Positions 44,706 to 53,967 are shown, counted from the first letter of the stretch. The stretch: 64,000 nucleotides of DNA from RH-AL1 sp965277355 (GCA_965277355.1 CBDICN010000001.1:868001-932000); one strand, 5' to 3'. Notes: a model not told the origin generated them from the sequence alone. A program made the numbers and translations.

Positions 44706-46100
44706 ATGCCCTTCCACCACGATCTCGGCGCGACCCGTCACACGTTCGCGGATCTGCGCGCGCTGCTGGCGGCCGCCTCGCCGCGGCGCTCGGGCGACGA
44801 GCTGGCGGGCCTCGCGGCGGGATCGGCGGCGGAGCGCGTGGCCGCCCGCTACGCCCTCGCCGACCTGCCGCTCAAGTGCTTTCTCGACGAAGTGCTGGTC
44901 CCCTACGAGACGGACGAGGTCACCCGTCTCATCGTCGACACCCATGATACCGCCGCCTTCACGCCCGTTGCCGCGATGACCGTGGGCGCCCTGCGCGATC
45001 ATCTGCTCGCGCGCGCCACCGGCGCCGCCGCGCTGCGCCGCCTGGCGCCGGGGCTGACGCCGGAGATGGTTGCCGCCGTCTCCAAGCTGATGCGCAACCA
45101 GGATCTCGTCGCGGTCGCGCGCAAGTGCGAGATCGTCACCGCGTTCCGCACCACCCTCGGGTTGCCCGGCCGGCTCGCCACGCGTTTGCAGCCGAACCAT
45201 CCCACCGACGACCCGCACGCCATCGCACTCTCCATCGTCGACGGGCTGCTGCTCGGGATCGGCGATGCGGTGGTGGGCATCAATCCCGCGACCGACAGCG
45301 TCGACAACGCGGTGGCGCTCCTCGCGATGCTCGACGGCTTTCGGCAACGCTACGAGGTGCCGATCCAGACCTGCGTGCTGGCCCATGTCACCAACGCGAT
45401 CGAGGCGATGGCGCGCGGCGCGCCGACCGACCTCGTGTTCCAGTCGATCGCCGGATCGGAGGCGGCCAACCGCGGCTTCGGCATCGATCTCGCGCTGTTG
45501 CGCGAGGCGCGCGAGGCGGCACTCGCGTTGAAGCGCGGCACCGTCGGCCGCAACGTCATGTACTTCGAGACGGGACAGGGCGCGGCGCTGTCGGCCGACG
45601 CGCACCACGGCGTCGATCAGCAGACGATGGAGGCGCGCGCCTACGCCGTCGCCCGGGCCTTCGAGCCGCTGATCGTGAACACCGTCGTCGGCTTCATCGG
45701 TCCGGAGTATCTGTTCGATGGCAAACAGATCATCCGCGCCGGGCTCGAGGACCATTTCTGCGGCAAGCTGCTCGGCCTGCCGATGGGCTGCGACGTCTGC
45801 TACACAAACCATGCCGAAGCCGACCAGGACGACATGGACACGCTGGCGACGCTGCTCACCGTCGCCGGCGTCACCTTCCTCATCTGCGTGCCGGGTGCCG
45901 ACGACGTGATGCTGAACTACCAGAGCCTGTCGCACCACGATGCGCTGGCGCTGCGCGCGACGTTCGGCGTCAAGCCGGCGCCTGAGTTCGAGGCCTGGCT
46001 CGCGCGGATGGGCATGCTCGATTCGGGCGGGCGCCTCGCCGAACTGGCGCCGCACGATGCGCCGGTACGCAAGCTGCTCGACGGCGCGACGGCGGCGTGA
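44706..46100 (+). CDS. eutB: Ethanolamine ammonia-lyase, large subunit
   Basis: EutB is the catalytic barrel of the B12-dependent enzyme that splits ethanolamine to acetaldehyde and ammonia. The 464-residue protein has GDAVVGINPATDSVDN, QTCVLAHVTNAIEAM, VFQSIAGSEAAN, FETGQGAALSADAHHG and the DNA-like motif YTNHAEADQDD. TGATG overlap with eutC means coupled translation. No carboxysome-like shell proteins, EutA reactivase or regulator are adjacent. Confidence 0.95.
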   Translation: MPFHHDLGATRHTFADLRALLAAASPRRSGDELAGLAAGSAAERVAARYALADLPLKCFLDEVLVPYETDEVTRLIVDTHDTAAFTPVAAMTVGALRDHLLARATGAAALRRLAPGLTPEMVAAVSKLMRNQDLVAVARKCEIVTAFRTTLGLPGRLATRLQPNHPTDDPHAIALSIVDGLLLGIGDAVVGINPATDSVDNAVALLAMLDGFRQRYEVPIQTCVLAHVTNAIEAMARGAPTDLVFQSIAGSEAANRGFGIDLALLREAREAALALKRGTVGRNVMYFETGQGAALSADAHHGVDQQTMEARAYAVARAFEPLIVNTVVGFIGPEYLFDGKQIIRAGLEDHFCGKLLGLPMGCDVCYTNHAEADQDDMDTLATLLTVAGVTFLICVPGADDVMLNYQSLSHHDALALRATFGVKPAPEFEAWLARMGMLDSGGRLAELAPHDAPVRKLLDGATAA

Positions 46101-46882
46101 TGGTCGCGGGCGATGATCCGCCGCCGGTGGGCTCGCCGGACCGAGGCGTGGATCCTTGGGCTCGCTTCAGACGCAGGACGCCCGCGCGCGTCGGCCTCGG
46201 CCGGATCGGCGATACGATGCCGTTGCGGCCGGTGCTCGATTTCCAGCTCGCCCATGCCGAAGCCCGCGACGCGGTCCACGCGTCGCTGGACGTCGCGGCG
46301 ATCGCCAGCGCGATGGCGCCGCATCGCACTCTCACCCTATGCAGCGCGGCAGCCGATCGCCTCACCTACCTGCGCCGGCCTGACCTCGGCCGGGCGCTCG
46401 ATGCGGGCTCGCGCGCCATGCTCGAGGCGGAGACGCGGCCGCCAGCCGATTGCGTCTTCGTGATCGCCGACGGCCTATCCGCGACAGCGGTCCAGCGGCA
46501 CGCCGTGCCCTTGCTCGAGCATGCCCTCCCCGGCCTCGAGTCGCTGGCGCTCGCACCGATCGTCATCGCCACGCAGGCGCGTGTGGCGCTGGGCGACGCG
46601 GTCGGCGCCTGCCTCAACGCCCGGCTCTGCGTCGTGCTGATCGGCGAGCGGCCCGGCCTCAGCGTCGCCGACAGTCTCGGGGTCTACATGACCTACGACC
46701 CGAGACCGGGGCGGCGCGATTGCGAGCGCAACTGCATCTCCAACATCCACGCCAACGGTGGCCTCGGCTACCGCCAGGCGGCCGACAAGATGGTCTGGCT
46801 GGTGAAGGCGGCGCTCGCCCGGCAGGTCACCGGAGTCGCGCTGAAGGATGAGGGCGGCACGCCGACGCTGACCGCGCCGTAG
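46100..46882 (+). CDS. eutC: Ethanolamine ammonia-lyase, small subunit
   Basis: EutC binds adenosylcobalamin with EutB. The 260-residue protein contains RVGLGRIGDTMPLRPVLDFQ, FVIADGLSATAVQRHAVPLL, LIGERPGLSVADSLGVYMTY and RDCERNCISNIHANGG, all conserved in EutC. ATG 46100 overlaps the eutB stop; GTG 46097 is also in frame. The N-terminal 30 residues are not conserved. Confidence 0.94.
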   Translation: MVAGDDPPPVGSPDRGVDPWARFRRRTPARVGLGRIGDTMPLRPVLDFQLAHAEARDAVHASLDVAAIASAMAPHRTLTLCSAAADRLTYLRRPDLGRALDAGSRAMLEAETRPPADCVFVIADGLSATAVQRHAVPLLEHALPGLESLALAPIVIATQARVALGDAVGACLNARLCVVLIGERPGLSVADSLGVYMTYDPRPGRRDCERNCISNIHANGGLGYRQAADKMVWLVKAALARQVTGVALKDEGGTPTLTAP

Positions 46883-46900
46883 ACCCTTCGCGCGGGCCGG

Positions 46901-47731
46901 CTACGCCGGGCCGGCCGTCGCCGGGACGCCCTCGATCGCGTCCGCCTCGACCGCGGCGCGCTGGCGCGCCTCGACCTGGTCCCAGCGGGTGCCGAACAGC
47001 GAGTCGCAGACGGCCGGGCTGCCGAAGCCGTCGGAGAAGCTCACATTGCTCTTGGCGTGGTGCTCGCCGTGAGCGTGGCTGGTGATGAGTTTGCCGATTG
47101 CGCCGAGGAGACGCGGCATCCGCCCGGCGGCGAACCCCCTCGGCAGCAGCTTCGCGAAATCGTAGCCCGAATGCTCGTAGACGCCGCCGACCGCGCCGAG
47201 GCCGGCGATCATCGAGTGGAACAGGATGTCCGAGCCGCCGCCGCCAATCAGCGCGAGCGGCAGCAGATAGGGCAGCGCGATCTCGAGGAAGAAGTCGGGG
47301 CCGCTCATGAAGCAGGCGCTGATGCCCTTGCTGGCGCCGGTCGAGTGGTGGATCGAGTGCTTCAGCTTGCGCATCAGGCTCGGGCGGTGCAGCAGGTGCC
47401 GGTGGGTGGCGTACTGCACGATGTCGTGCCCGATGCCCATCGCGGCGACGCTGATGAGGAAGCGCCAGGCCGGCAGGTGCTGGGCGCCAGTGAAGGCGAG
47501 GCCCGCCGCCTGCATCGCCACCATGCACGGCAGCAGGATGAACACCTGATTCGCGAGCACCCGCGGCATCAGTTGCCGGTAGGCCTTGCGGTCGATGTCG
47601 CGCACCTTGCAGCGGCGCAGCGTACCAGTGCGATCCCAAGATTCGAACAGGAAACCGACGCCGTGGAAGAAGACCATCTGAACCAGCCAGACGAACATCG
47701 ACAACGGCAGGAACCAGGGCAGGAAAGTCAT
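46901..47731 (-). CDS. Fatty acid hydroxylase / sterol desaturase family protein
   Basis: A 276-residue membrane protein with hydrophobic helices at the N-terminus (FLPLSMFVWLVQMVFFHGVG) and the three His clusters of di-iron hydroxylases: HDIVQYATHRHLLHRP, KLKHSIHHS and HAHGEHHAKSN. Members hydroxylate or desaturate lipids (fatty acids, sterols, carotenoids); the substrate is not predictable here. The gene is convergent with eutC (18 nt) and divergent from pyrE. Confidence 0.85.
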   Translation of the reverse strand: MTFLPWFLPLSMFVWLVQMVFFHGVGFLFESWDRTGTLRRCKVRDIDRKAYRQLMPRVLANQVFILLPCMVAMQAAGLAFTGAQHLPAWRFLISVAAMGIGHDIVQYATHRHLLHRPSLMRKLKHSIHHSTGASKGISACFMSGPDFFLEIALPYLLPLALIGGGGSDILFHSMIAGLGAVGGVYEHSGYDFAKLLPRGFAAGRMPRLLGAIGKLITSHAHGEHHAKSNVSFSDGFGSPAVCDSLFGTRWDQVEARQRAAVEADAIEGVPATAGPA

Positions 47732-47899
47732 GCTCGCGTTTGGCCTCGAGGCGCCGCGACGCAGCGCCAAACGATGATGTGTGTAGAGGCCCGGTTCGCG
47801 CGGGACAAGCGCGCCGGCCGGCCGTGACTGAACGAGCGATACAGCGTAGCAGGGCGGTGACAACACACACTCTGTAACCGACCGCAACACGAGGGCGAG

Positions 47900-48595
47900 A
47901 TGGTCGAGTCCAAACAATCGATCGCCACCGAAACGGCGAAGATGCTGATCGAAGCCAAGGCGATCCTCGTCTCGGACGGCGAGCCTTTCACCTTCACCTC
48001 GGGGATGCGCAGCCCGGTCTATACGGACATGCGCAAGATCATCGCCTACCCGCGAATCAGGTCGCGGCTGATCGACTTCGCGATCACGACCATCGAGACC
48101 GAGATCGGCTATGCGGCGCTCGACGTCATCGCCGGAGGCGAAACAGCCGGCATCCCGTTCGCGGCCTGGATCGCCGACCGGCTCCAGCTGCCGATGCAGT
48201 ATGTCCGCAAGAAGCCGAAGGGCTTTGGCCGCAACGCCCAGATCGAAGGCATGGTGACGGACGGCGCCCGGGTCCTCCTGGTCGAGGACCTGGCGACGGA
48301 TGCCGGCAGCAAGGTCAATTTCATCAATGCCCTGCGCGCCAGCGGCCAGCGCTGCGACCATGCCTTCGTGTTCTTCTTCTACGACATCTTCCCGAAGGCG
48401 CGCGCGACGATGGCCGGGCTCGCCTGCGAGCTGCACGCGCTCGTCACGTGGCGCGACGTGCTCGTCGTCGCGCGCGACAGCGCCTACTTCGAGCCGGCCA
48501 CGCTGGACGCGGTCGCGGCCTTCCTCGACGCGCCGCTCGAATGGTCCGCGGCGCACGGCGGTGTTGCCGATTTGCCGCCACCCTCCTCAAGCTGA
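47900..48595 (+). CDS. pyrE: Orotate phosphoribosyltransferase
   Basis: PyrE joins PRPP and orotate to make OMP. The 231-residue protein has FTFTSGMRSPVYTDMRK, GGETAGIPFAAWIADRL, YVRKKPKGFGRNAQIEG and the PRPP motif RVLLVEDLATDAGSK. GAGGGCGAG is just before ATG 47900. It is the alphaproteobacterial type II-like version with a C-terminal extension; length is typical. Confidence 0.95.
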   Translation: MVESKQSIATETAKMLIEAKAILVSDGEPFTFTSGMRSPVYTDMRKIIAYPRIRSRLIDFAITTIETEIGYAALDVIAGGETAGIPFAAWIADRLQLPMQYVRKKPKGFGRNAQIEGMVTDGARVLLVEDLATDAGSKVNFINALRASGQRCDHAFVFFFYDIFPKARATMAGLACELHALVTWRDVLVVARDSAYFEPATLDAVAAFLDAPLEWSAAHGGVADLPPPSSS

Positions 48596-48710
48596 GGTGG
48601 CGCGGGCGGTTGCCAATCAATTGTCGCAAACAAAGAGTGCTATTCCGCTTGGCGAAGCTGCTTGCGAGTCTGCCTTGGTTCGATCCGCGCCCTTGTCCCG
48701 GAGTGTCGTC

Positions 48711-49175
48711 ATGAAGGCCAATCGCGAGACGATTGTTCTCATCGCCGTCGCCTGCGCGATGACCTTCGCGCTCTCACGGCACGCGGGAACGCCGGAGGTC
48801 GCGGCCGAGAAGCCGGCTGCCGCCGTTGTGCCGGACCAGGTCTGGACCGGCCGCCTCGCGGAGGTCGCGCCGGCCGCATCGGTCCCGCCCCGAGAGCCGA
48901 TGAGCTCGGCGTCCCTGGTCGTGCCGAAGTCCGCCCTGGCGCTTCCAGCGACGCCACGGAAGACGCCGGTCAAGGTCGCCGTGCCGGTGCCGCCCACCCG
49001 GACCCAGATGGCCGGCAACACGCAGGCCGCAAGCGTGGAACCGGACCGGTCGTCGCACGAGGACGGGTTGCTCCATAGCATCAATCCGATGAACCACCTG
49101 CCTGACATGTCGAGCGTAGGTCGGCCGCTCGCTTACGCCGGGGAGACCGTCGCGGGTTGGTTCCGGCACTTCTAG
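48711..49175 (+). CDS. Membrane-anchored or secreted hypothetical protein
   Basis: A 154-residue protein with an N-terminal hydrophobic helix (TIVLIAVACAMTFALS) acting as signal or anchor. The rest is Ala/Pro/Val-rich and without Cys; C-terminus has INPMNHLPDMSSVGRPL and AYAGETVAGWFRHF. No domain recognised. It follows pyrE at 115 nt on the same strand. Function unknown. Confidence 0.55.
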   Translation: MKANRETIVLIAVACAMTFALSRHAGTPEVAAEKPAAAVVPDQVWTGRLAEVAPAASVPPREPMSSASLVVPKSALALPATPRKTPVKVAVPVPPTRTQMAGNTQAASVEPDRSSHEDGLLHSINPMNHLPDMSSVGRPLAYAGETVAGWFRHF

Positions 49176-49199
49176 CAGCGCGATCCGGGCGTCACCGGC

Positions 49200-49424
49200 C
49201 TACAGACCTTCCAGGTAGAGCCTTCCGAGCAGCGGACCGAAGTAGATCGGCAGCACATCGTCGCAGATCGGATCGAAGAGCGTGTGAAGCTCGCCGCTGA
49301 GGTCGGCAACCATCGCTGTTTCGATGTCGACGGAGGCGAGTTTCGCCAAGCCGGTCAAGGCGGCGGCGCCCTTCGGCTTGGAGACGTCCACCGGTTCACT
49401 CCGGCTCAGCACAGCTGTCGACAT
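49200..49424 (-). CDS. Small hypothetical protein
   Basis: A 74-residue protein. The N-terminal part is disordered in look; the C-terminal half MVADLSGELHTLFDPICDD and PIYFGPLLGRLYLEGL is hydrophobic-amphipathic. No family was recognised. It is convergent with the previous gene. Confidence 0.45.
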   Translation of the reverse strand: MSTAVLSRSEPVDVSKPKGAAALTGLAKLASVDIETAMVADLSGELHTLFDPICDDVLPIYFGPLLGRLYLEGL

Positions 49425-49496
49425 GGCTCTCGGGATCCCTCGGCGGTCGACCTAGCTTGGACAGGTATGGTTAACGAACTCTTAAACGCGACGTAA

Positions 49497-49566
49497 AAAG
49501 ACATGGCGGCGCAAAAGACATGGCGGCGCAAAAGACATGGCGGCGCAAAAAAGACATGGCGGCGTC
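49497..49566. repeat. Four tandem 17-nt repeats
   Basis: AAAGACATGGCGGCGCA is repeated with periods of 17, 17 and 19 nt (GACATGG at 49500, 49517, 49534 and 49553). The 277-nt gap 49425-49701 contains only this and no supportable gene. Confidence 0.9.
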
Positions 49567-49701
49567 TGTGCCCCTCCCACATGAGATGAAAATGGAGAAC
49601 CCGCGGTTCGCTCCCGAAAATCCTCCCACCTCTCCCGCGTTCGCTAAACGGTGAGTGTATTCGCGTGAAAACGCAGCGGGATCAAAGGCCGAAAGATGCG
49701 G

Positions 49702-49775
49702 TGGAGGCCTCGCCCGGAATCGAACCGGGGTGCAAGGATTTGCAGTCCTCTGCGTAACCACTCCGCCACGAGGCC
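49702..49775 (-). tRNA. tRNA-Cys (anticodon GCA), CCA encoded
   Basis: Acceptor GGCCTCG pairs with CGAGGCC, anticodon stem GAGGA with TCCTT, loop CTGCAAA, T-arm CCCGG-TTCGATT-CCGGG, discriminator T, then CCA. Length 74 nt including CCA. Confidence 0.95.
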
Positions 49776-49953
49776 TCGCTGCGCGCCGGCGGCGGCCCGG
49801 CGCCGTTGGGTCATAGCAAAGGTCGGCGCGACGCCGCAATGGCCCCTGACGGAAAAGCGACGGGCCGCCCCCCGTCGGCCTCGGGAAAAGCAGGCACCCG
49901 GACTTTGCAAGCGGCGTCGGGCTTGCTATAGGGCGCCTCCGCCTCGGCGATGG

Positions 49954-50029
49954 TCCCTGATAGCTCAGCTGGTAGAGCAGTCGACTGTTAATCGACTTGT
50001 CGCAGGTTCGAGTCCTGCTCAGGGAGCCA
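49954..50029 (+). tRNA. tRNA-Asn (anticodon GTT), CCA encoded
   Basis: Acceptor TCCCTGA pairs with TCAGGGA, anticodon stem GTCGA/TCGAC with loop CTGTTAA, T-arm GCAGG-TTCGAGT-CCTGC, discriminator G, then CCA. Length 76 nt. Confidence 0.95.
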
Positions 50030-50071
50030 AGGCTTCTCCGACGTCATCTCTTCTTCCATCATCGTCCGACC

Positions 50072-51856
50072 TCATCGCGCAGGCGCGGCATCTGTGACCC
50101 GGACCTGCACGCGCTCGCGGCCGCCGTAGCGATCGAGCACAAGCGTGCCGGCCAGATGTATGGGGGCGCCGCGGCTCTCGAGCAGCGTGCGGCCGAGCGG
50201 CTCGTCGGCGGCCCTGAAGGCGATGCCGTCGATCGTCGCGCCATCGCCCGATCGCGCCCGCAACCGCACGTGGCCGTTGCCGACCGGCGCCGCGTCGAGG
50301 AGCCGGTGCGACGGCAGCGCGAAGACCGGCTCGGGGCTGCCCGAGCCGTACGGTCCTGCGCGCTCGAGGTCGCCGATCAACGCGGCGGTCGCGCCGGCGG
50401 CGGTCAGCGTCGCATCGATCAGCAGTGCTTCGCTCGCCCGCGCCTCGCGCGCCGCAACGGCGAGGTCCGCCTCGACGAAGGCGCGGAAGGCGCCGACGCC
50501 CCCCTGCGCCAGGGTGATGCCGGCGGCCATCGCATGGCCGCCCCCTTTCACCAGGACGCCGCCAGCCACCGCGGCGCGAACGCTGCGCCCGAGGTCGACC
50601 CCCGGGACGGAGCGGCCCGAGCCTGTGCCGCCGCCCGGCTGCAGCGCGATCGCGAAGGCAGGGCGTCCGAATTTCTCGCGGATGCGGCCGGCGATGATGC
50701 CGACGATGCCGGGATGCCAGTCGGCCCCCGCCACGACGATGATCGAGGCGCCCTCGTCGTACAGCCCGACCTGCGCCAGCGCCTCCGCCTCGGCGATCTC
50801 CAGGGTCGCAGCTTCCAAGGCCTGGCGCTCGCGGTTGAGCCTGTCGAGCGTCGCGGCAAGCGCGGTCGCCTCGCCGTCATCGGACAGCGTCAGCAGACGC
50901 GCGCCGAGCGCCGCGTCGCCGATCCGGCCGCCGGCATTGATGCGCGGCCCGACGAGGTAGCCCAGATGGTAGACGCTCGCCGGGCCGTCGGCGCCGGCAA
51001 CGTCGAACAGCGCGGTCAATCCCGGCCGGCCCCTCGCCCGCATGACGACGAGCCCCTTCTTGACGAAGGCGCGGTTGAGCCCGGTCAGCGGCGCCACGTC
51101 GGCGACCGTCGCCAGGGCGACGAGGTCGAGCGCGGCGAGAAGGTCCGGCTCCTGACGGCCCTTGAAGAAACCCGACGCGCGCAGCCTGCGTTGCAACGCG
51201 ACCAGGGTCATGAAGACGACACCGGCGGCGCACAACTGGCCGAGATGCGAAAGGTCGTCGAGCCGGTTCGGATTGACGACCAATGCGGCGGGCAGGATCT
51301 CCGATGCCTGGTGATGGTCGAGGATGATCGGCTGGAGGCAGAGCGACGCCGCCTCGGCGATGGCGTCGTGGCTGGTCGTCCCGCAATCGACGGCGACGAG
51401 CAGTTGCGCGCCGCGCGCCGCCAGCATCCGGACCGCCTCGACGTTGGGGCCGTAGCCTTCGAACAGCCGATCGGGGATGTGGGTCACCGTCGGAACGCCG
51501 CAGGCCTCGAGATATTGGCTGAGCAGTGCCGCGGAGGCGGCGCCGTCGACGTCGTAGTCGCCGAAGATGGCCACGGTGGTCGCCGCCTGCACCGCGGCCG
51601 CCAGGCGCGCGACGGTCTCGTCCATGTCGCGCAGGGTGCTGGGGTCCGGCATCAGGTCGCGCACGGCCGGATCGAGATAGGCGTTGGCGTCGTCAGGCGT
51701 CACGCCGCGCGCCGCCAGCACGCGCGAGAGCACGTCGCCGTGGCCGCCGAGCTGGGCGATGGCGAGGGCGCGCGCGAGGCCCGCGTCGTCGAGCCGGCTC
51801 GCCCACGCTCGCCCGCGCAGGGAGTGCTCGACGCCGAGGATCGGACGGTTCGCCAT
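50072..51856 (-). CDS. recJ: Single-stranded-DNA-specific exonuclease RecJ
   Basis: RecJ degrades single-stranded DNA 5'-3' in repair. The 594-residue DHH-DHHA1 protein has motif I FGDYDVDGAASAALL, motif II LVAVDCGTTSHDA, motif III LDHHQAS, and PRINAGGRIGDA and GGGHAMAAGITL of the C-terminal part. ATG at 51856 is preceded by an in-frame GTG. hom lies upstream on the same strand with a palindromic element in between, a common arrangement in rhizobia. Confidence 0.95.
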   Translation of the reverse strand: MANRPILGVEHSLRGRAWASRLDDAGLARALAIAQLGGHGDVLSRVLAARGVTPDDANAYLDPAVRDLMPDPSTLRDMDETVARLAAAVQAATTVAIFGDYDVDGAASAALLSQYLEACGVPTVTHIPDRLFEGYGPNVEAVRMLAARGAQLLVAVDCGTTSHDAIAEAASLCLQPIILDHHQASEILPAALVVNPNRLDDLSHLGQLCAAGVVFMTLVALQRRLRASGFFKGRQEPDLLAALDLVALATVADVAPLTGLNRAFVKKGLVVMRARGRPGLTALFDVAGADGPASVYHLGYLVGPRINAGGRIGDAALGARLLTLSDDGEATALAATLDRLNRERQALEAATLEIAEAEALAQVGLYDEGASIIVVAGADWHPGIVGIIAGRIREKFGRPAFAIALQPGGGTGSGRSVPGVDLGRSVRAAVAGGVLVKGGGHAMAAGITLAQGGVGAFRAFVEADLAVAAREARASEALLIDATLTAAGATAALIGDLERAGPYGSGSPEPVFALPSHRLLDAAPVGNGHVRLRARSGDGATIDGIAFRAADEPLGRTLLESRGAPIHLAGTLVLDRYGGRERVQVRVTDAAPAR

Positions 51857-51865
51857 CACCTAGGT

Positions 51866-52062
51866 GCGCGCTCCTTCTCCGGCTCGCGGGAGAAGGTGGC
51901 CTCGCGAAACGAGGTCGGACGAGGAGCGTGCCTTCCGTCCACTGCCGGTCGCAGATGATGAGACCCCTCATCCGACCCGACTGCGCAGCCAAGTTTACGC
52001 AGGCTGCGTAAACTTGCCTGCTCGGGCCACCTTCTCCCGCGAGCGGGAGAAGGAAGACGCGC
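51866..52062. repeat. Large palindromic element between hom and recJ, with nested hairpin
   Basis: Outer arms: GCGCGCTCCTTCTCC...GGGAGAAGGTGGC on the left and GGCCACCTTCTCCC... to GCGCG on the right. Inside the right half is a perfect 11-bp hairpin, AAGTTTACGCA-GGC-TGCGTAAACTT, at 51991-52015. It shares its arms with the element at 19253-19410. Confidence 0.8.
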
Positions 52063-52079
52063 GCCTTCCATGGACTCGC

Positions 52080-53390
52080 TCACTCGCTCTCGATGCGGAT
52101 CACCTGCGGCTTGGCGGCGATGTGGCCGTCCTTGATCACCGCCTCGATCGCCTCGCGGATCGCGCGCTCGGGCGTCGCATGGGTGATGAAGGTGACCGGA
52201 ACCGGCGTCTGCGATGCTGCGCCGCGCTTGGTGGGGGCGCTGCGCTGCACGATGCTCTCCAGCGAAATCCCCTTTTCCGCCATCCGCATCGCGATCGCCG
52301 CGGCCGCGCCGGGCCGGTCGTGGAGCGAGAGGCGGATGTAGTAGCCGCCCTCGTGGGAGGCGATCGAGGCGCGCTCCAGCGGTTGGAGCGCCGCGGCGGG
52401 CAGTCCGAAGGCCGGCGTGCGATCGCCGCGCGCTACGTCGGCGATATCCGCGACCACGGCGGATGCCGTCGCCTCGCCGCCCGCGCCGGGCCCGGAGAGC
52501 ATCACCTCCGGGACGGCGTCGGCATTGACCACGACGGCGTTGGTCACGTTCATGATCTGCGCGATCGCCGAGTCTTTCGGCACCATCGTCGGGTGGACGC
52601 GCTGCTCGATGCCCGACGCCGTGCGCTTGGCGACGCCGAGCAGCTTGACGCGGTAGCCAAGATCGCTCGCCGCCTGCAGGTCGGCCAGCGTGATCGCTTC
52701 GATTCCCTCGACGCCGACCGCCTCGGCGTCGACCACGGTACCGAAGGCGAGCGAGGTGAGCAGGGCGAGTTTGTGCGCCGTGTCGAAGCCGCCGATGTCG
52801 AAGGTCGGATCGGCCTCGGCATAGCCGAGTCGCTGCGCTTCCTTGAGGCAGTCGTCGAAGGAAAGCTTCTCGGCCTCCATCCGCGATAGGATGTAATTGC
52901 AGGTGCCGTTGAGGATGCCGTAGACGCGGTCGATGGCGTTGCCGACGAGCCCTTCGCGCAACGTCTTGACGATGGGGATGCCGCCGGCAACCGCCGCCTC
53001 GAACCTGAGGGCGACCCCGGCCGCCTCGGCGCGCCGCGCCAGCGCCAGACCATGCTGGGCCAGCATCGCCTTGTTGGCGGTCACGACCGCCTTGCCGCTC
53101 TCGATCGCGGCCTCGGTCGCCGCCAGCGCGACGCCGGCTTCGCCGCCGATCAGCTCGACGAAGCAATCGATCTCCGCGCTTGTCGCCAGCGCCACCGGAT
53201 CGTCGTGCCAGGCGATCCCGTCGAGGTCCACGTCGCGCACCTTGGCGCGACCGCGCGCGCTCACCGCCACGACGATCATGTCGCGCCCGGTGCGCAGCGC
53301 CAGCGCCTCGGCGCGCCGCCGCAGGACGCGGAAGACCGCGGTCCCGACGGTGCCAAGACCGGCGACACCGACGCGCAAGGGAGGGGACAT
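52080..53390 (-). CDS. hom: Homoserine dehydrogenase
   Basis: Homoserine dehydrogenase reduces aspartate semialdehyde in threonine/methionine synthesis. The 436-residue protein has the Rossmann VAGLGTVGTAVF, VVTANKAMLAQHG, GILNGTCNYIL, EADPTFDIGGFDTAHKLALL and a C-terminal ACT domain (GYYIRLSLHDRPGAAAAIA) for feedback control. ATG 53390 fits the family start. Aspartokinase is not in the window. Confidence 0.96.
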   Translation of the reverse strand: MSPPLRVGVAGLGTVGTAVFRVLRRRAEALALRTGRDMIVVAVSARGRAKVRDVDLDGIAWHDDPVALATSAEIDCFVELIGGEAGVALAATEAAIESGKAVVTANKAMLAQHGLALARRAEAAGVALRFEAAVAGGIPIVKTLREGLVGNAIDRVYGILNGTCNYILSRMEAEKLSFDDCLKEAQRLGYAEADPTFDIGGFDTAHKLALLTSLAFGTVVDAEAVGVEGIEAITLADLQAASDLGYRVKLLGVAKRTASGIEQRVHPTMVPKDSAIAQIMNVTNAVVVNADAVPEVMLSGPGAGGEATASAVVADIADVARGDRTPAFGLPAAALQPLERASIASHEGGYYIRLSLHDRPGAAAAIAMRMAEKGISLESIVQRSAPTKRGAASQTPVPVTFITHATPERAIREAIEAVIKDGHIAAKPQVIRIESE

Positions 53391-53479
53391 GACGTGATCC
53401 GGGAGAGTTGAGAGAGGGCCGCAAGCTCTAGCGAGCGAACCGCGGGGTTGGCAAGCGCCGGCCTTCGGGATGCTCCGCC

Positions 53480-53863
53480 CTACTCGGCGCGCTTGCTTTT
53501 CGCCCGCTTCGGCTTCGCCGTCGGGTGCGGACCATGCCCGCGCCGCTCGTTCTCCAGCCGGTCGCGCTCGAGCTCGGCTTGCAAGGCTTCCACGTTGGCC
53601 TTGTCGCGCGCTTTCGGCCGATCGGGGTCGACGCCGGTCAGCGGCGTGTAATTCAGCCTCGCGGGATCCGGCCGGGTCGCTTTGACGAAGTCCTTCGCCT
53701 CCGGAACATCGGTCCAAAGTCGTGTCGACATCATGGTATCGAGCGGTGAACCATACTTGTTGTGCGGCTGTTTGGCCTGCGTGCCGTCCGCTTGTGCACC
53801 GGCGAATCCCGTTGCGAGAGCGAGCAGTAGAAGCAATGCAGGGAGCACGACGGGGTAGCGCAC
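53480..53863 (-). CDS. Secreted hypothetical protein
   Basis: A 127-residue protein with a signal peptide (VVLPALLLLLALATGFAGAQA) and a charged mature part with TRLWTDVPEAKDFVKATRP and a helix EALQAELERDRLENERRG ending in a Lys/Arg-rich tail. Start codon GTG at 53863 with GAGGA five bases ahead. Family unknown. It is 89 nt after the hom start on the same strand, upstream of hom, and could be co-transcribed with it. Divergent from phaC. Confidence 0.6.
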   Translation of the reverse strand: MRYPVVLPALLLLLALATGFAGAQADGTQAKQPHNKYGSPLDTMMSTRLWTDVPEAKDFVKATRPDPARLNYTPLTGVDPDRPKARDKANVEALQAELERDRLENERRGHGPHPTAKPKRAKSKRAE

Positions 53864-53967
53864 GACGGTCCTCGTTAGATTCTCGCGTCCATCGATATCG
53901 ACCGAGCGCCAACGCCAGCTAGCTTATGTTTGTGTCCTCAGCGGGACACCCGAGAAGGAGACTGGAG

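Noticed and set aside
44404..47731. Ethanolamine utilisation microcompartment
   Set aside because: Only eutB and eutC are present; no shell proteins, aldehyde dehydrogenase or regulator were found.
49497..49566. Repeat clusters as CRISPR arrays
   Set aside because: Units are 13-21 nt and directly tandem without unique spacers; no cas gene is in the window.
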